From contig QQUB01000786.1 in assembly GCA_008501835.1 (NCBI GenBank), forward strand, positions 1 through 5,528: 5,528 nt of DNA, read 5' to 3'. Origin of the DNA: Bacteroidota bacterium (GTDB lineage Bacteria; Bacteroidota; Bacteroidia; Chitinophagales; Saprospiraceae). Made by a program: the position numbers and the translations under genes. Under the pieces are notes generated by a model. That model saw nothing but the letters and a program-made list of their open reading frames with translations. It was not told the origin of the DNA and did no database searches. Positions 1 to 5,528 of the stretch are shown piece by piece. Within the stretch, counting starts at the first letter, position 1, and every line of letters begins with the position of its first letter.

Positions 1-2
1 CA

Positions 3-2009
3 TCAATTCTTCAACTCTCCACTCGTGACTTCTTCCAGAAAGTCAAACCAGGTCTGATAAAATACTACCGTATTTTCCAGTCCTTTGATACCATGACCTT
101 GTCCTTCGAACTTGACTAGTTTAACTGGTTTGTTATACTTTTTCAGGCTATCCGCCATCATAGTACTGCCTTCAATAGGAACCCTGCTATCATTTGTTCC
201 ATGTGTCAACAACAAATGCCCTTTCATTTTATCTGCATGATAAAGCGGTGAACGATCATTGAGTTTGTCGGCTTCTGTTTTAGGGTCACCTGCTTCAAGC
301 GTTACCCAATCCGGGATGTTGCAATTCTCATAAAAATGAATGATATCAGAGAAGCCGGCATGGCTAAGTCCGAATCCCCAGTCGAATTCTACTGGATTGC
401 CATTGATCTCTCCAGGGAATGTCAGACAACGCATGGTTGCATATCCGCCATGGCTTCCGCCAAAAACGCCAATGTTTTCTGGTGGTATATTGAGTTTTTC
501 AGAAATGTATTTAGCGGCATAAAATACATCAATGATCTCATTTCCGCCAAGGTCTTTATCATTCAGTGCAGCAAAATCCTTTCCAAAACCACGACTTCCC
601 CTTGGCGAGGGGCTCAATACATAAATTCCTGCATCTGCCAGAATCTGGTAACGGGTGCTGAAACTATTACCACCACCGTAAAAAGATTGGATCATAACGA
701 TTTGATCTTCCGCGGGTAGCGGGTTCTCAGGCTTGTAAAGATATGCGTGTAACTCCCTGGGCTCCCCGGTTTCAGGATCAGTATCAAAGGTTGGGTATGT
801 GATTCTTTCCGGAGTAGCTTTGTAGATTTTATCCTTCAATGCTTGCGGAACATCTACCTTGGTTTCCGATGCAATTCCGTCTTTGGTAACGGTCATTTCA
901 TCAATTCGGAACATAGAAGCGTTTGATCCAGCCGATACCAGCATTTTATTACCATCAGAATCATATACCCCCAAAGAGGCGTCACTTTGTTTTTGCATTA
1001 CCACATTCCCGGAAGGCAATTCCAAAAGGTAGATCTGGGTTTCAATCGGAGAAGAAGTGGTTGCAAACATATATTTTTCACCATCAATAGTAATGACTTC
1101 GGAAGTGCCGAGGTCTGTTGTGAATTTGGTCAGCTGTGAAGATTCTTCGGTTGCGAGGTTGTAACTGTAAATATTGCTGAAACCATCCTCATTGGAAACA
1201 TACATAAAGGTGTAATCGTCCAGCCATTCCTTGAAAATTCCAGGGAAACTCCTCCTTTTGGAAGCATCCGTGACTAATCTCTGAGTTTTTGACTCAAGAT
1301 CAATGTAAACAATATTACCAAAACTTCTGTCCGCATCTTTCAGAGCAGTGACTACAAGGCCTTTTCCGTTGGGTTGCCAACTTGGAGTTCCCCAGGTATA
1401 CCTCATTTCTGCCTTGTCTTGAATTACCTTGGTTTCTTCGTCGGTTTTCAAATCCAAAATCCTCAGTTCTCCCAAACGATTGGCCTTGTCTCCCAGGCGG
1501 GCAATGTAAGCCACTTTGTCACCAGTATCATTCCAGCGATAACCAAAGATGTAAGGGACATCCGTAAGTTTTGTCACTTCTCCGGTTTCAGGGTTCAGGC
1601 GTGTCAGGTTGATAATTTCATCATTCTTTTCATCGCCAGTCCAGTACAGTTGTTTGTCATTTTTATTGTACCGTATGCTCCATACATTCCGCGTAGAATA
1701 ATCAATATCGGATACTTTTTTCCCTTTGGTAAGATCAGTATCTCCGTCCAGGTCTAATTCCAGTAAGTCCGTGGTGGCCCCGGATTTCATGTAGTACAAT
1801 TTGCCTGCGGCATAAAAGGGAGTGAATCCACTATAAGGGAACCCTTCTACGTAAGGAGTAAGATCGATGGATCGTCCTTTGAAGGAAACCATTCGGGAGC
1901 TGTCTATTTCGGTAGTAGATGCATCACCAGTAGTAGTTCCCCCCTCTCCGCTACAACTCATCATGCCGATCACCAGCAGTGAGAGGATTAGGTATTTTAA
2001 ACTTTTCAT
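3..2009 (-). CDS. S9 family prolyl oligopeptidase-like lipoprotein peptidase
   Basis: A 668-residue protein ending in TGA at positions 3-5. By family knowledge it is an alpha/beta-hydrolase serine peptidase that cleaves short peptides entering through a propeller (dipeptidyl aminopeptidase / acylaminoacyl-peptidase group); its substrate cannot be read from sequence. Residues about 40-400 form the propeller, with WD40-like strands such as RWNDTGDKVAYIA (158-170) and PSWQPNGKGLVV (209-220). The catalytic domain is about 430-665: SPSPRGSRGFG (466-476), nucleophile Ser519 in GGSHGG, Asp607 in HGTNDSRVP, His639 in GQGHG. All three triad residues are present, and the length is normal for the family. 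The open frame continues upstream to an ATG at 2211-2213, but I chose ATG 2007-2009 because a lipoprotein signal peptide begins there and the extra 68 residues look non-coding and reach the repeat element. No good Shine-Dalgarno site is visible, which is common in Bacteroidota. The neighbouring gene is divergent. Membrane anchoring is inferred. Confidence 0.95.
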   Translation of the reverse strand: MKSLKYLILSLLVIGMMSCSGEGGTTTGDASTTEIDSSRMVSFKGRSIDLTPYVEGFPYSGFTPFYAAGKLYYMKSGATTDLLELDLDGDTDLTKGKKVSDIDYSTRNVWSIRYNKNDKQLYWTGDEKNDEIINLTRLNPETGEVTKLTDVPYIFGYRWNDTGDKVAYIARLGDKANRLGELRILDLKTDEETKVIQDKAEMRYTWGTPSWQPNGKGLVVTALKDADRSFGNIVYIDLESKTQRLVTDASKRRSFPGIFKEWLDDYTFMYVSNEDGFSNIYSYNLATEESSQLTKFTTDLGTSEVITIDGEKYMFATTSSPIETQIYLLELPSGNVVMQKQSDASLGVYDSDGNKMLVSAGSNASMFRIDEMTVTKDGIASETKVDVPQALKDKIYKATPERITYPTFDTDPETGEPRELHAYLYKPENPLPAEDQIVMIQSFYGGGNSFSTRYQILADAGIYVLSPSPRGSRGFGKDFAALNDKDLGGNEIIDVFYAAKYISEKLNIPPENIGVFGGSHGGYATMRCLTFPGEINGNPVEFDWGFGLSHAGFSDIIHFYENCNIPDWVTLEAGDPKTEADKLNDRSPLYHADKMKGHLLLTHGTNDSRVPIEGSTMMADSLKKYNKPVKLVKFEGQGHGIKGLENTVVFYQTWFDFLEEVTSGELKN
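1953..2009 (-). other. Lipoprotein signal peptide and acylated cysteine of the S9 peptidase
   Basis: The first 19 residues read MKSLKYLILSLLVIGMMSC: two lysines in the n-region, a hydrophobic core (residues 6-17) and Cys19 (codon 1953-1955) as the probable lipid-modified residue. The lipobox is M-M-S-C, weaker than the usual L-[AST]-[GAS]-C but acceptable for Bacteroidota. A flexible Gly/Thr/Ser-rich linker follows (about residues 20-38), as expected for a tethered lipoprotein. This motif fixes the translation start. Which membrane face it occupies is not determinable here. Confidence 0.85.
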
Positions 2010-2070
2010 ATAAAGGTAGTTTTGTTGAAAAATTAGAATTCGAAATGTTTTTTCTTTTATAAGGATGGGA

Positions 2071-2199
2071 TTAAATCCGGCAGGTTGCCTGAACGACATG
2101 CAATATAATGTATGCCTGAATGAGAAAGGCCAAAAGGTGAAGTATTTTACCAAAACTCTGTCCCCCGCCAGCGTGATTGGGGTCAAATTTGAATAAATC
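2071..2199 (-). pseudogene. Possible 3' remnant of a membrane-protein gene
   Basis: A minus-strand frame ending in TAA at 2071-2073 reads IDLFKFDPNHAGGGQSFGK and then a strongly hydrophobic stretch (ILHLLAFLIQAYIILHVV) before the stop. The D-P-N-x-A-G-G run just before a membrane-like helix recalls 'HPDxAGGL' motifs that I associate with uncharacterised bacterial membrane proteins; this is recalled resemblance, not a search result. No credible start exists: the frame continues upstream only into the left arm of the repeat cluster, so if real it is a fragment truncated at or near that element. It lies 61 bases before the S9 peptidase start, on the same strand. It could equally be chance, since AT-rich DNA often encodes hydrophobic frames. 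Confidence 0.2.
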
Positions 2200-2218
2200 A
2201 ATGCCAGGGGCATGACAA

Positions 2219-2252
2219 ATTATTGCATGGTACGCCAGTGCCATGTAATAAT
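2219..2252. repeat. Outer hairpin of left repeat unit
   Basis: Bases 2219-2233 pair with 2238-2252 around a GCCA tetraloop: 15 pairs, two of them G-T wobbles (2225/2246 and 2231/2240). Its core GGTACGCCAGTGCC matches the reverse complement of the hairpin on the right side at 2338-2368, apart from one inserted base. Confidence 0.7.
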
Positions 2253-2263
2253 ACAAGATAAAT

Positions 2264-2325
2264 CCAGTTCCATAGGAACGGCACAATTGATTATGAGCCT
2301 AATTGTGCCGTTCCTATGGAACTGG
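2264..2325. repeat. Perfect 25-bp inverted repeat with 12-base loop
   Basis: The left arm 2264-2288 begins CCAGTTCCATAGGAACGG and the right arm 2301-2325 is its exact reverse complement; the loop is 2289-2300. Each arm contains its own 13-base palindrome (GTTCC-ATA-GGAAC at 2267-2279 and its complement at 2310-2322), so the DNA can fold as one long hairpin or two short ones. No T-run follows the stem on either strand, which argues against an intrinsic terminator. Confidence 0.9.
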
Positions 2326-2337
2326 GAATTTCTCAAT

Positions 2338-2368
2338 TCATAGCAAGGCACTGCGTACCCTGCTATGA
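2338..2368. repeat. Outer hairpin of right repeat unit
   Basis: TCATAGCA (2338-2345) pairs exactly with TGCTATGA (2361-2368) around a 15-base loop that carries the complement of the GGTACGCAGTGCC core. It is the inverted counterpart of the hairpin at 2219-2252. Stem sequences differ from that copy while pairing is kept in both. Confidence 0.7.
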
Positions 2369-2370
2369 GA

Positions 2371-2390
2371 TGCCGTTTCTATGAAACTTG
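2371..2390. repeat. Third, diverged copy of the small palindromic motif
   Basis: TGCCGTTTCTATGAAACTTG matches 17 of 20 bases of 2306-2325 in the same orientation, 65 bases downstream. Two of the three differences are at paired stem positions: C2313-G2319 becomes T2378-A2384, so the GTTTC-TAT-GAAAC stem is intact. It flanks the right outer hairpin on its far side. Confidence 0.75.
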
Positions 2391-2608
2391 ATATTCGTAA
2401 AAACACCACTAATTTGAGGCATATCCTCCAAAAGAGGAAAATGGACGTTCCTACCTCAAAATTTTCCACCTTCCTACTAATTTCCGCTTCCCAATAAAAT
2501 AATACATACCAATTTTTCATTATGTAAATACACAAACAGAATAGAACTAAACATCCAGGGAATTTTTTATCCAACTTCTTTGAAAACCACCTAAATGTTA
2601 TCCCGGAG
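2391..2608. other. AT-rich leader of the plus-strand gene, no gene seen
   Basis: This 218-base stretch has no convincing reading frame on either strand. It contains short inverted repeats: TTTGAGG (2413-2419) with CCTCAAA (2454-2460), and inside these TCCTC (2424-2428) with GAGGA (2434-2438), or alternatively AGGAA (2435-2439) with TTCCT (2448-2452). I looked for the Bacteroidota promoter pattern (TTTG, then TAnnTTTG about 20 bases later) and found no good match. GGAG at 2605-2608 abuts the ATG and is too close to act as a normal Shine-Dalgarno site. Confidence 0.4.
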
Positions 2609-5528
2609 ATGATTAGACTATTTTTCTCTACATGTATTGTATTGCTTTCTACTTTGTTGGCGATGGCCAGCTACCCATCCACAAAAAATCCTTATTCAGA
2701 AAAACTTTCAGGTACAAAGGCTCCCTGGGTGAAAAACTCGGGCCAGTGGAATCAGGATATTCTTTACGTTGCACATACCTTTTCAGGAAATGTAATTATC
2801 AATAAGTCTGGTGAAATGCTTTATGCCTTGCCGGTCGATAGTGCTTCCGGTTATGTGCTTAAAGAAAGATTTGTCGGAAAAACTGGAAAGGCTACCCGTA
2901 CAGCTCCTTTTGGAGAACGGGAAACACCTTCCGTATTCAACTATTTCATTGGCAACGACCAATCTTCCTGGAAAACGGGGGTGCCTTCTTATGAAGTACT
3001 GAATCTGGGTGAGGTCTGGCCCGGAATTGACGTGAAACTCAATGCTTATCATGATAATGTCGAAAAGCTGTTTTACGTGCAACCAGGTATAGACCCTCAA
3101 TCCATTCAAATGGCCATTGATGGTGCAGACCGGCTGCAAGTTTCCCAAAACGGGCAATTAATTGTTTTCACACCTGTCGGCAAATTAGCGTATTCCACTC
3201 CTGTTGCCTATCAGTGGATCAATGGCCGGAAGCGTTTTGCGAAGGCTGAATATCAAATTAATGCTGCAGGCGAAAACACCTATTCCTTCCATATTGAAGA
3301 TTACGATCCGAATTACGAACTCATTATTGACCCGCTTCTGGCTTCGACCTTCATGGGCGATGGCGGTAACGACTGGGGCAATGCCATCGCTGTAGATGAA
3401 AATGGTAATGTATTCATAACCGGTTATTCCTGGTCGGATAATTTTCCAACAACAGAAGGCAGTTTTGACGATAGTTTTAATGGTGTCAAAGAGGCTTATG
3501 TGGCCAAGTTCGACAATGACCTTTCAACTTTGCTGGTGTCTACGTTCCTGGGTGGGAGCAGCTGGGATAATGGATTGTCGGTTATTGTAGAGTCGACAGG
3601 AGATGTGATCATTTCCGGGGCAACAGGCTCCTCCAATTTCCCTATTTCCGGCCCTGCCTATGACAATACCTACAACGGAGGAAGTAACGATGTTTTTGTT
3701 TGTAAACTGGACAATGACCTTTCAACCCTCATTGTATCAACCTTTATCGGCGGGGATGATGATGATTATGGTTACGATTTGGCTTTGGATGGAACAGGAA
3801 ACGTCTTTGTTACCGGAAGCACAGAATCAACCAATTACCCGGCCAATGGCGGGTTTGATAATACATTCAACGGCGGGTTTGAAGATGTTTTTGTTTCGAA
3901 ACTGAATAATGGATTGTCTTCCCTGCTGGCTTCAACCTACATAGGCGGAAGTACAGATGAAGGCGCCGACGCAATTACTACAGATGATGCAGGAAATGTA
4001 TTCATTTCCGGATTTACCTACTCGGCAGATTTTCCATTTGCCGGAATGCCCTATGATTCCACCCACAATGGTTCGGGGGATATTTTTATTGCCAAATTCA
4101 ATAACAATCTTTCCTCCCTTTCTTCTGCTACCTTTATTGGTGGAAGCAATTTTGAGGAGAGTCATGCCATAACACTCGATTCAGCTCAAAATGTATTCAT
4201 TTCGGGGTATACTGGGTCGATGGAATTTCCATCGACTCCCGGAGTTTATGATGAAACTTTTAATGGTAACCACGATGCTATCATTACCAAACTGGACAAC
4301 GATCTGTCTACCATTATTGCTTCCACCTTCATTGGAGGAGCAGATGATGATGATTGCTACGGGTTGGTGATCGAAGGGGCGGAGAATGTCTTTATAACCG
4401 GTATAAGTTTCTCAACCGATTATCCTGTTACAGAAAATGCTTTTGATCAAACTCATAATGGGGACAGAGATATTTTTGTCTCCCGGTTTTCTTTTGATCT
4501 TACTGCATTGCTCGAATCAACCTATATTGGCGGAGGTGATAATGACTGGGCGTTGGATCTGGCGATCGACGATGCTGGAAGTGTATTTGTGGGTGGGGGA
4601 ACCTATTCCTATGATTTTCCAATCGAAGGCAGTCCGTATGATGATTCCTTTAATGGCGGCGAGGATGTGATTATTGCAAAAATAGTCGGCTGCGGAGTGA
4701 ATGATCTTTGTGATCCGGAGAATTCTTTTGGGTCTGTTTTTCTGGATATTGAACGAGATACAATTTGCAGCATGGGGTGTAGTTCAGGTGCTACTCCCGG
4801 TCCTATGAATACCGGAGGATGTTTTGATTTTCCCTATGCAACGGTCTGGTATACTTTTACCCCTGAAGTGGATAGAGATTGTATTAAGATCTCTATTGAC
4901 AGTGAAGACCTGCCACAGCCTCAAATGGCCATTTTTGAAGGAGATTGTCCAAGTGGGAGTACATCCATGCCGTTCACCTGCGACACTGGTTCTGGTGGTC
5001 AATTGACGATTCACATGGGTGTGGAGGCCGGAACTTCTTATTTCATTGCGCTTTCGGATGCAACGGGAGCGGAAGGGTATTTCGATATTTGTATTGAAAA
5101 CAGTCCTGAAGATGCTTTATCCCTTGAGGTAGCTGCCGGGGATCTGCAATGCTTTGAAAGCAATGATGGAAATATTAACCTCACGGTAAATAACGGTACC
5201 GGATTCATAGATTTTGACTGGAATGATAACAGTTTGGATGGGGTAACCATTGCAGATTCTTTGGCCATCGGATTGTATATGATTACCGTTACGGACGAGA
5301 ACAATTGCCGCGCAGAGAGTGATTCGATTATCATAAATCAACCGGATCAGATATTTGTCGACCTCGCATTGGATGCTGAAGAAAACCTGATCCTGTATGG
5401 AGACACCGTCATGGCTGTAGCAACGCCTTCCATTGATGAAGATGCTATTGTCAATACTGTCTGGACACCTGAGCAAGTTTTGACCGGTCCGGAAACAGGC
5501 AGCTTATTTGAACAATACCTGTCTCCCC
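2609..5528 (+). CDS. Secreted DUF7948 / SBBP beta-propeller / SprB-repeat protein, 3' truncated
   Basis: The frame is open from ATG 2609 to the window edge (973 full codons, no frameshift). ATG 2609 is the only ATG after the in-frame stop at 2525-2527 that gives a signal peptide: MIRLFFSTCIVLLSTLLAMA, cleavage likely near residues 20-21. Domains: DUF7948-like at about 38-242 (NSGQW 43-47, DILY 50-53, NYFIGND 111-117, VWPGIDV 136-142, PGIDP 159-163); seven SBBP propeller repeats at 246-693; a cysteine-rich PPC-like domain at about 695-831 (VWYTFTP 746-752); a SprB-like repeat at about 837-914; then a GDTVMAVATPS segment (931-941) resembling the Ig/PKD-like region that precedes type IX secretion sorting domains. 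By family knowledge such proteins are exported to the surface or released and often act in adhesion; the ligand is unknown. The C-terminal sorting domain is inferred and lies beyond the window. Transcribed divergently from the S9 lipoprotein gene. Confidence 0.93.
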   Translation, partial: MIRLFFSTCIVLLSTLLAMASYPSTKNPYSEKLSGTKAPWVKNSGQWNQDILYVAHTFSGNVIINKSGEMLYALPVDSASGYVLKERFVGKTGKATRTAPFGERETPSVFNYFIGNDQSSWKTGVPSYEVLNLGEVWPGIDVKLNAYHDNVEKLFYVQPGIDPQSIQMAIDGADRLQVSQNGQLIVFTPVGKLAYSTPVAYQWINGRKRFAKAEYQINAAGENTYSFHIEDYDPNYELIIDPLLASTFMGDGGNDWGNAIAVDENGNVFITGYSWSDNFPTTEGSFDDSFNGVKEAYVAKFDNDLSTLLVSTFLGGSSWDNGLSVIVESTGDVIISGATGSSNFPISGPAYDNTYNGGSNDVFVCKLDNDLSTLIVSTFIGGDDDDYGYDLALDGTGNVFVTGSTESTNYPANGGFDNTFNGGFEDVFVSKLNNGLSSLLASTYIGGSTDEGADAITTDDAGNVFISGFTYSADFPFAGMPYDSTHNGSGDIFIAKFNNNLSSLSSATFIGGSNFEESHAITLDSAQNVFISGYTGSMEFPSTPGVYDETFNGNHDAIITKLDNDLSTIIASTFIGGADDDDCYGLVIEGAENVFITGISFSTDYPVTENAFDQTHNGDRDIFVSRFSFDLTALLESTYIGGGDNDWALDLAIDDAGSVFVGGGTYSYDFPIEGSPYDDSFNGGEDVIIAKIVGCGVNDLCDPENSFGSVFLDIERDTICSMGCSSGATPGPMNTGGCFDFPYATVWYTFTPEVDRDCIKISIDSEDLPQPQMAIFEGDCPSGSTSMPFTCDTGSGGQLTIHMGVEAGTSYFIALSDATGAEGYFDICIENSPEDALSLEVAAGDLQCFESNDGNINLTVNNGTGFIDFDWNDNSLDGVTIADSLAIGLYMITVTDENNCRAESDSIIINQPDQIFVDLALDAEENLILYGDTVMAVATPSIDEDAIVNTVWTPEQVLTGPETGSLFEQYLSP
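3344..4687 (+). repeat. Seven in-frame SBBP propeller repeats (195-198 bp each)
   Basis: Repeat units start at S246, S311, S377, S442, A507, S572 and S637 (bases 3344, 3539, 3737, 3932, 4127, 4322, 4517), spaced 65, 66, 65, 65, 65 and 65 residues. The recurring pattern is STFIGG, an acidic run (DDDD in units 3 and 6), DxxGNVFITG, a DFP segment, FN-G, then D-[VI]-F-[VI]-x-K followed in most units by L-x-N-D-L-S. Seven units fit one closed seven-bladed beta-propeller. The repeats are conserved more in protein than in DNA, suggesting old duplications rather than a recent expansion. Confidence 0.9.
4691..5101 (+). other. Cysteine-rich PPC-like domain in the secreted protein
   Basis: Residues 695-831 carry nine cysteines (695, 701, 720, 724, 738, 758, 780, 791, 828). 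The run CFDFPYATVWYTFTP, a later MAIFEGDCPSGS, and the closing GTSYFIALSDATGAEGYFDI are the usual marks of PPC-like (bacterial pre-peptidase C-terminal) jelly-roll domains in Bacteroidota secreted proteins. Such domains usually help folding, secretion or surface binding. The odd cysteine count means that at least one is unpaired or pairs outside the domain. Domain assignment is by eye. Confidence 0.6.
5117..5350 (+). other. SprB-like repeat domain
   Basis: Residues 837-914 follow the SprB-repeat pattern: DLQCFESNDGNINLTVNNG, a FDFDW-like strand pair (FIDFDWND, 866-873), GLYMITVTDENNC (888-900) and IIINQPDQ (907-914). The two cysteines (848, 900) are placed as in the family. SprB is the Flavobacterium surface adhesin used in gliding, and such repeats occur widely in Bacteroidota surface proteins. 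Only one copy is visible; more may follow outside the window. Confidence 0.7.

Larger units (their letters stand above)
2219..2370. repeat. REP/BIME-like cluster of two inverted, related units
   Basis: Bases 2219-2288 read forward align with 2301-2370 read as reverse complement. The 25 bases nearest the centre are identical; farther out they share the core GGTACGC(C)AGTGCC (one-base gap) and then diverge. Each unit therefore has a hairpin outward and a small GTTCCATAGGAAC palindrome inward, arranged head to head about a 12-base loop. It sits between divergent genes (about 210 bases from the S9 peptidase start and 239 from the plus-strand start), so it is not a terminator for either. There is no transposase here. 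By architecture it resembles REP/BIME or MITE-type elements; whether it is dispersed in the genome is unknown from this window. Confidence 0.75.

Noticed and set aside
336..757. Plus-strand reading frames opposite the S9 peptidase
   Set aside because: They are antisense to the well-conserved catalytic-domain coding region and have no protein-like features of their own.
2011..2018. TACCTTTA on the minus strand, close to the Bacteroidota TAnnTTTG -7 element
   Set aside because: It ends two bases before the ATG, so transcription would start inside the coding region, and the only TTTG-like upstream partner (TTTC) is 23 bases away.
2010..2213. Upstream extension of the S9 peptidase frame to an ATG at 2211-2213
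   Set aside because: The 68 added residues lack family features and would bury a clear lipoprotein signal peptide that begins at 2009.
2264..2325. Intrinsic terminator
   Set aside because: The stem is strong but no T-run follows on either strand, and both neighbouring genes point away from it.
2338..2574. 78-codon minus-strand reading frame
   Set aside because: It overlaps the repeat cluster and AT-rich leader, its composition looks random, and it has no recognisable motif.
4784..5476. Minus-strand reading frames opposite the secreted protein
   Set aside because: They are antisense to a continuous coding frame with clear domain motifs and show no signal peptide, start context or family motif.

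Overview
The window looks like a chromosomal segment of a Bacteroidota bacterium, plausibly a gliding or filamentous lineage such as the Saprospiria; this is inferred from protein families, not from a marker gene. The signs are a secreted multidomain protein with a DUF7948-type N-terminus, SBBP beta-propeller repeats and a SprB-like repeat (an architecture typical of type IX secretion clients), a lipoprotein S9 peptidase, and no clear Shine-Dalgarno site before either gene.

Layout: two long genes diverge from a roughly 600-base intergenic region. On the minus strand (3-2009, complete) is a 668-residue lipoprotein of the S9 prolyl oligopeptidase family, with an N-terminal beta-propeller and an intact Ser519/Asp607/His639 triad. 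On the plus strand (2609 to the window end, 3' truncated) are 973 codons of a secreted protein: signal peptide, DUF7948-like domain, exactly seven 65-66 residue propeller repeats, a cysteine-rich PPC-like domain, one SprB-like repeat, and the start of another Ig/PKD-like segment. The rest of this protein, expected to include a sorting domain, lies outside the window.

The divergent intergenic region (2010-2608) holds the least ordinary material. At 2219-2390 is a compact repeat cluster: a perfect 25-bp inverted repeat with a 12-base loop, flanked by two related hairpins in opposite orientation, plus a third diverged copy of the small palindrome. The palindrome differs between copies by a paired C-G to T-A change that preserves the stem. 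This resembles a REP/BIME-like or MITE-like element. Next to it, on the gene 1 side, is a short minus-strand reading frame (2071-2199) that may be the tail of a decayed membrane-protein gene. On the gene 2 side, 2391-2608 is AT-rich and holds a small set of competing hairpins.

Both genes encode exported proteins, one probably membrane-anchored and proteolytic, the other a surface or secreted adhesin-like protein. Nothing in the sequence shows that they work together; they are divergently transcribed with a repeat element between them. I see no CRISPR array, rRNA, tRNA, transposase or phage gene.
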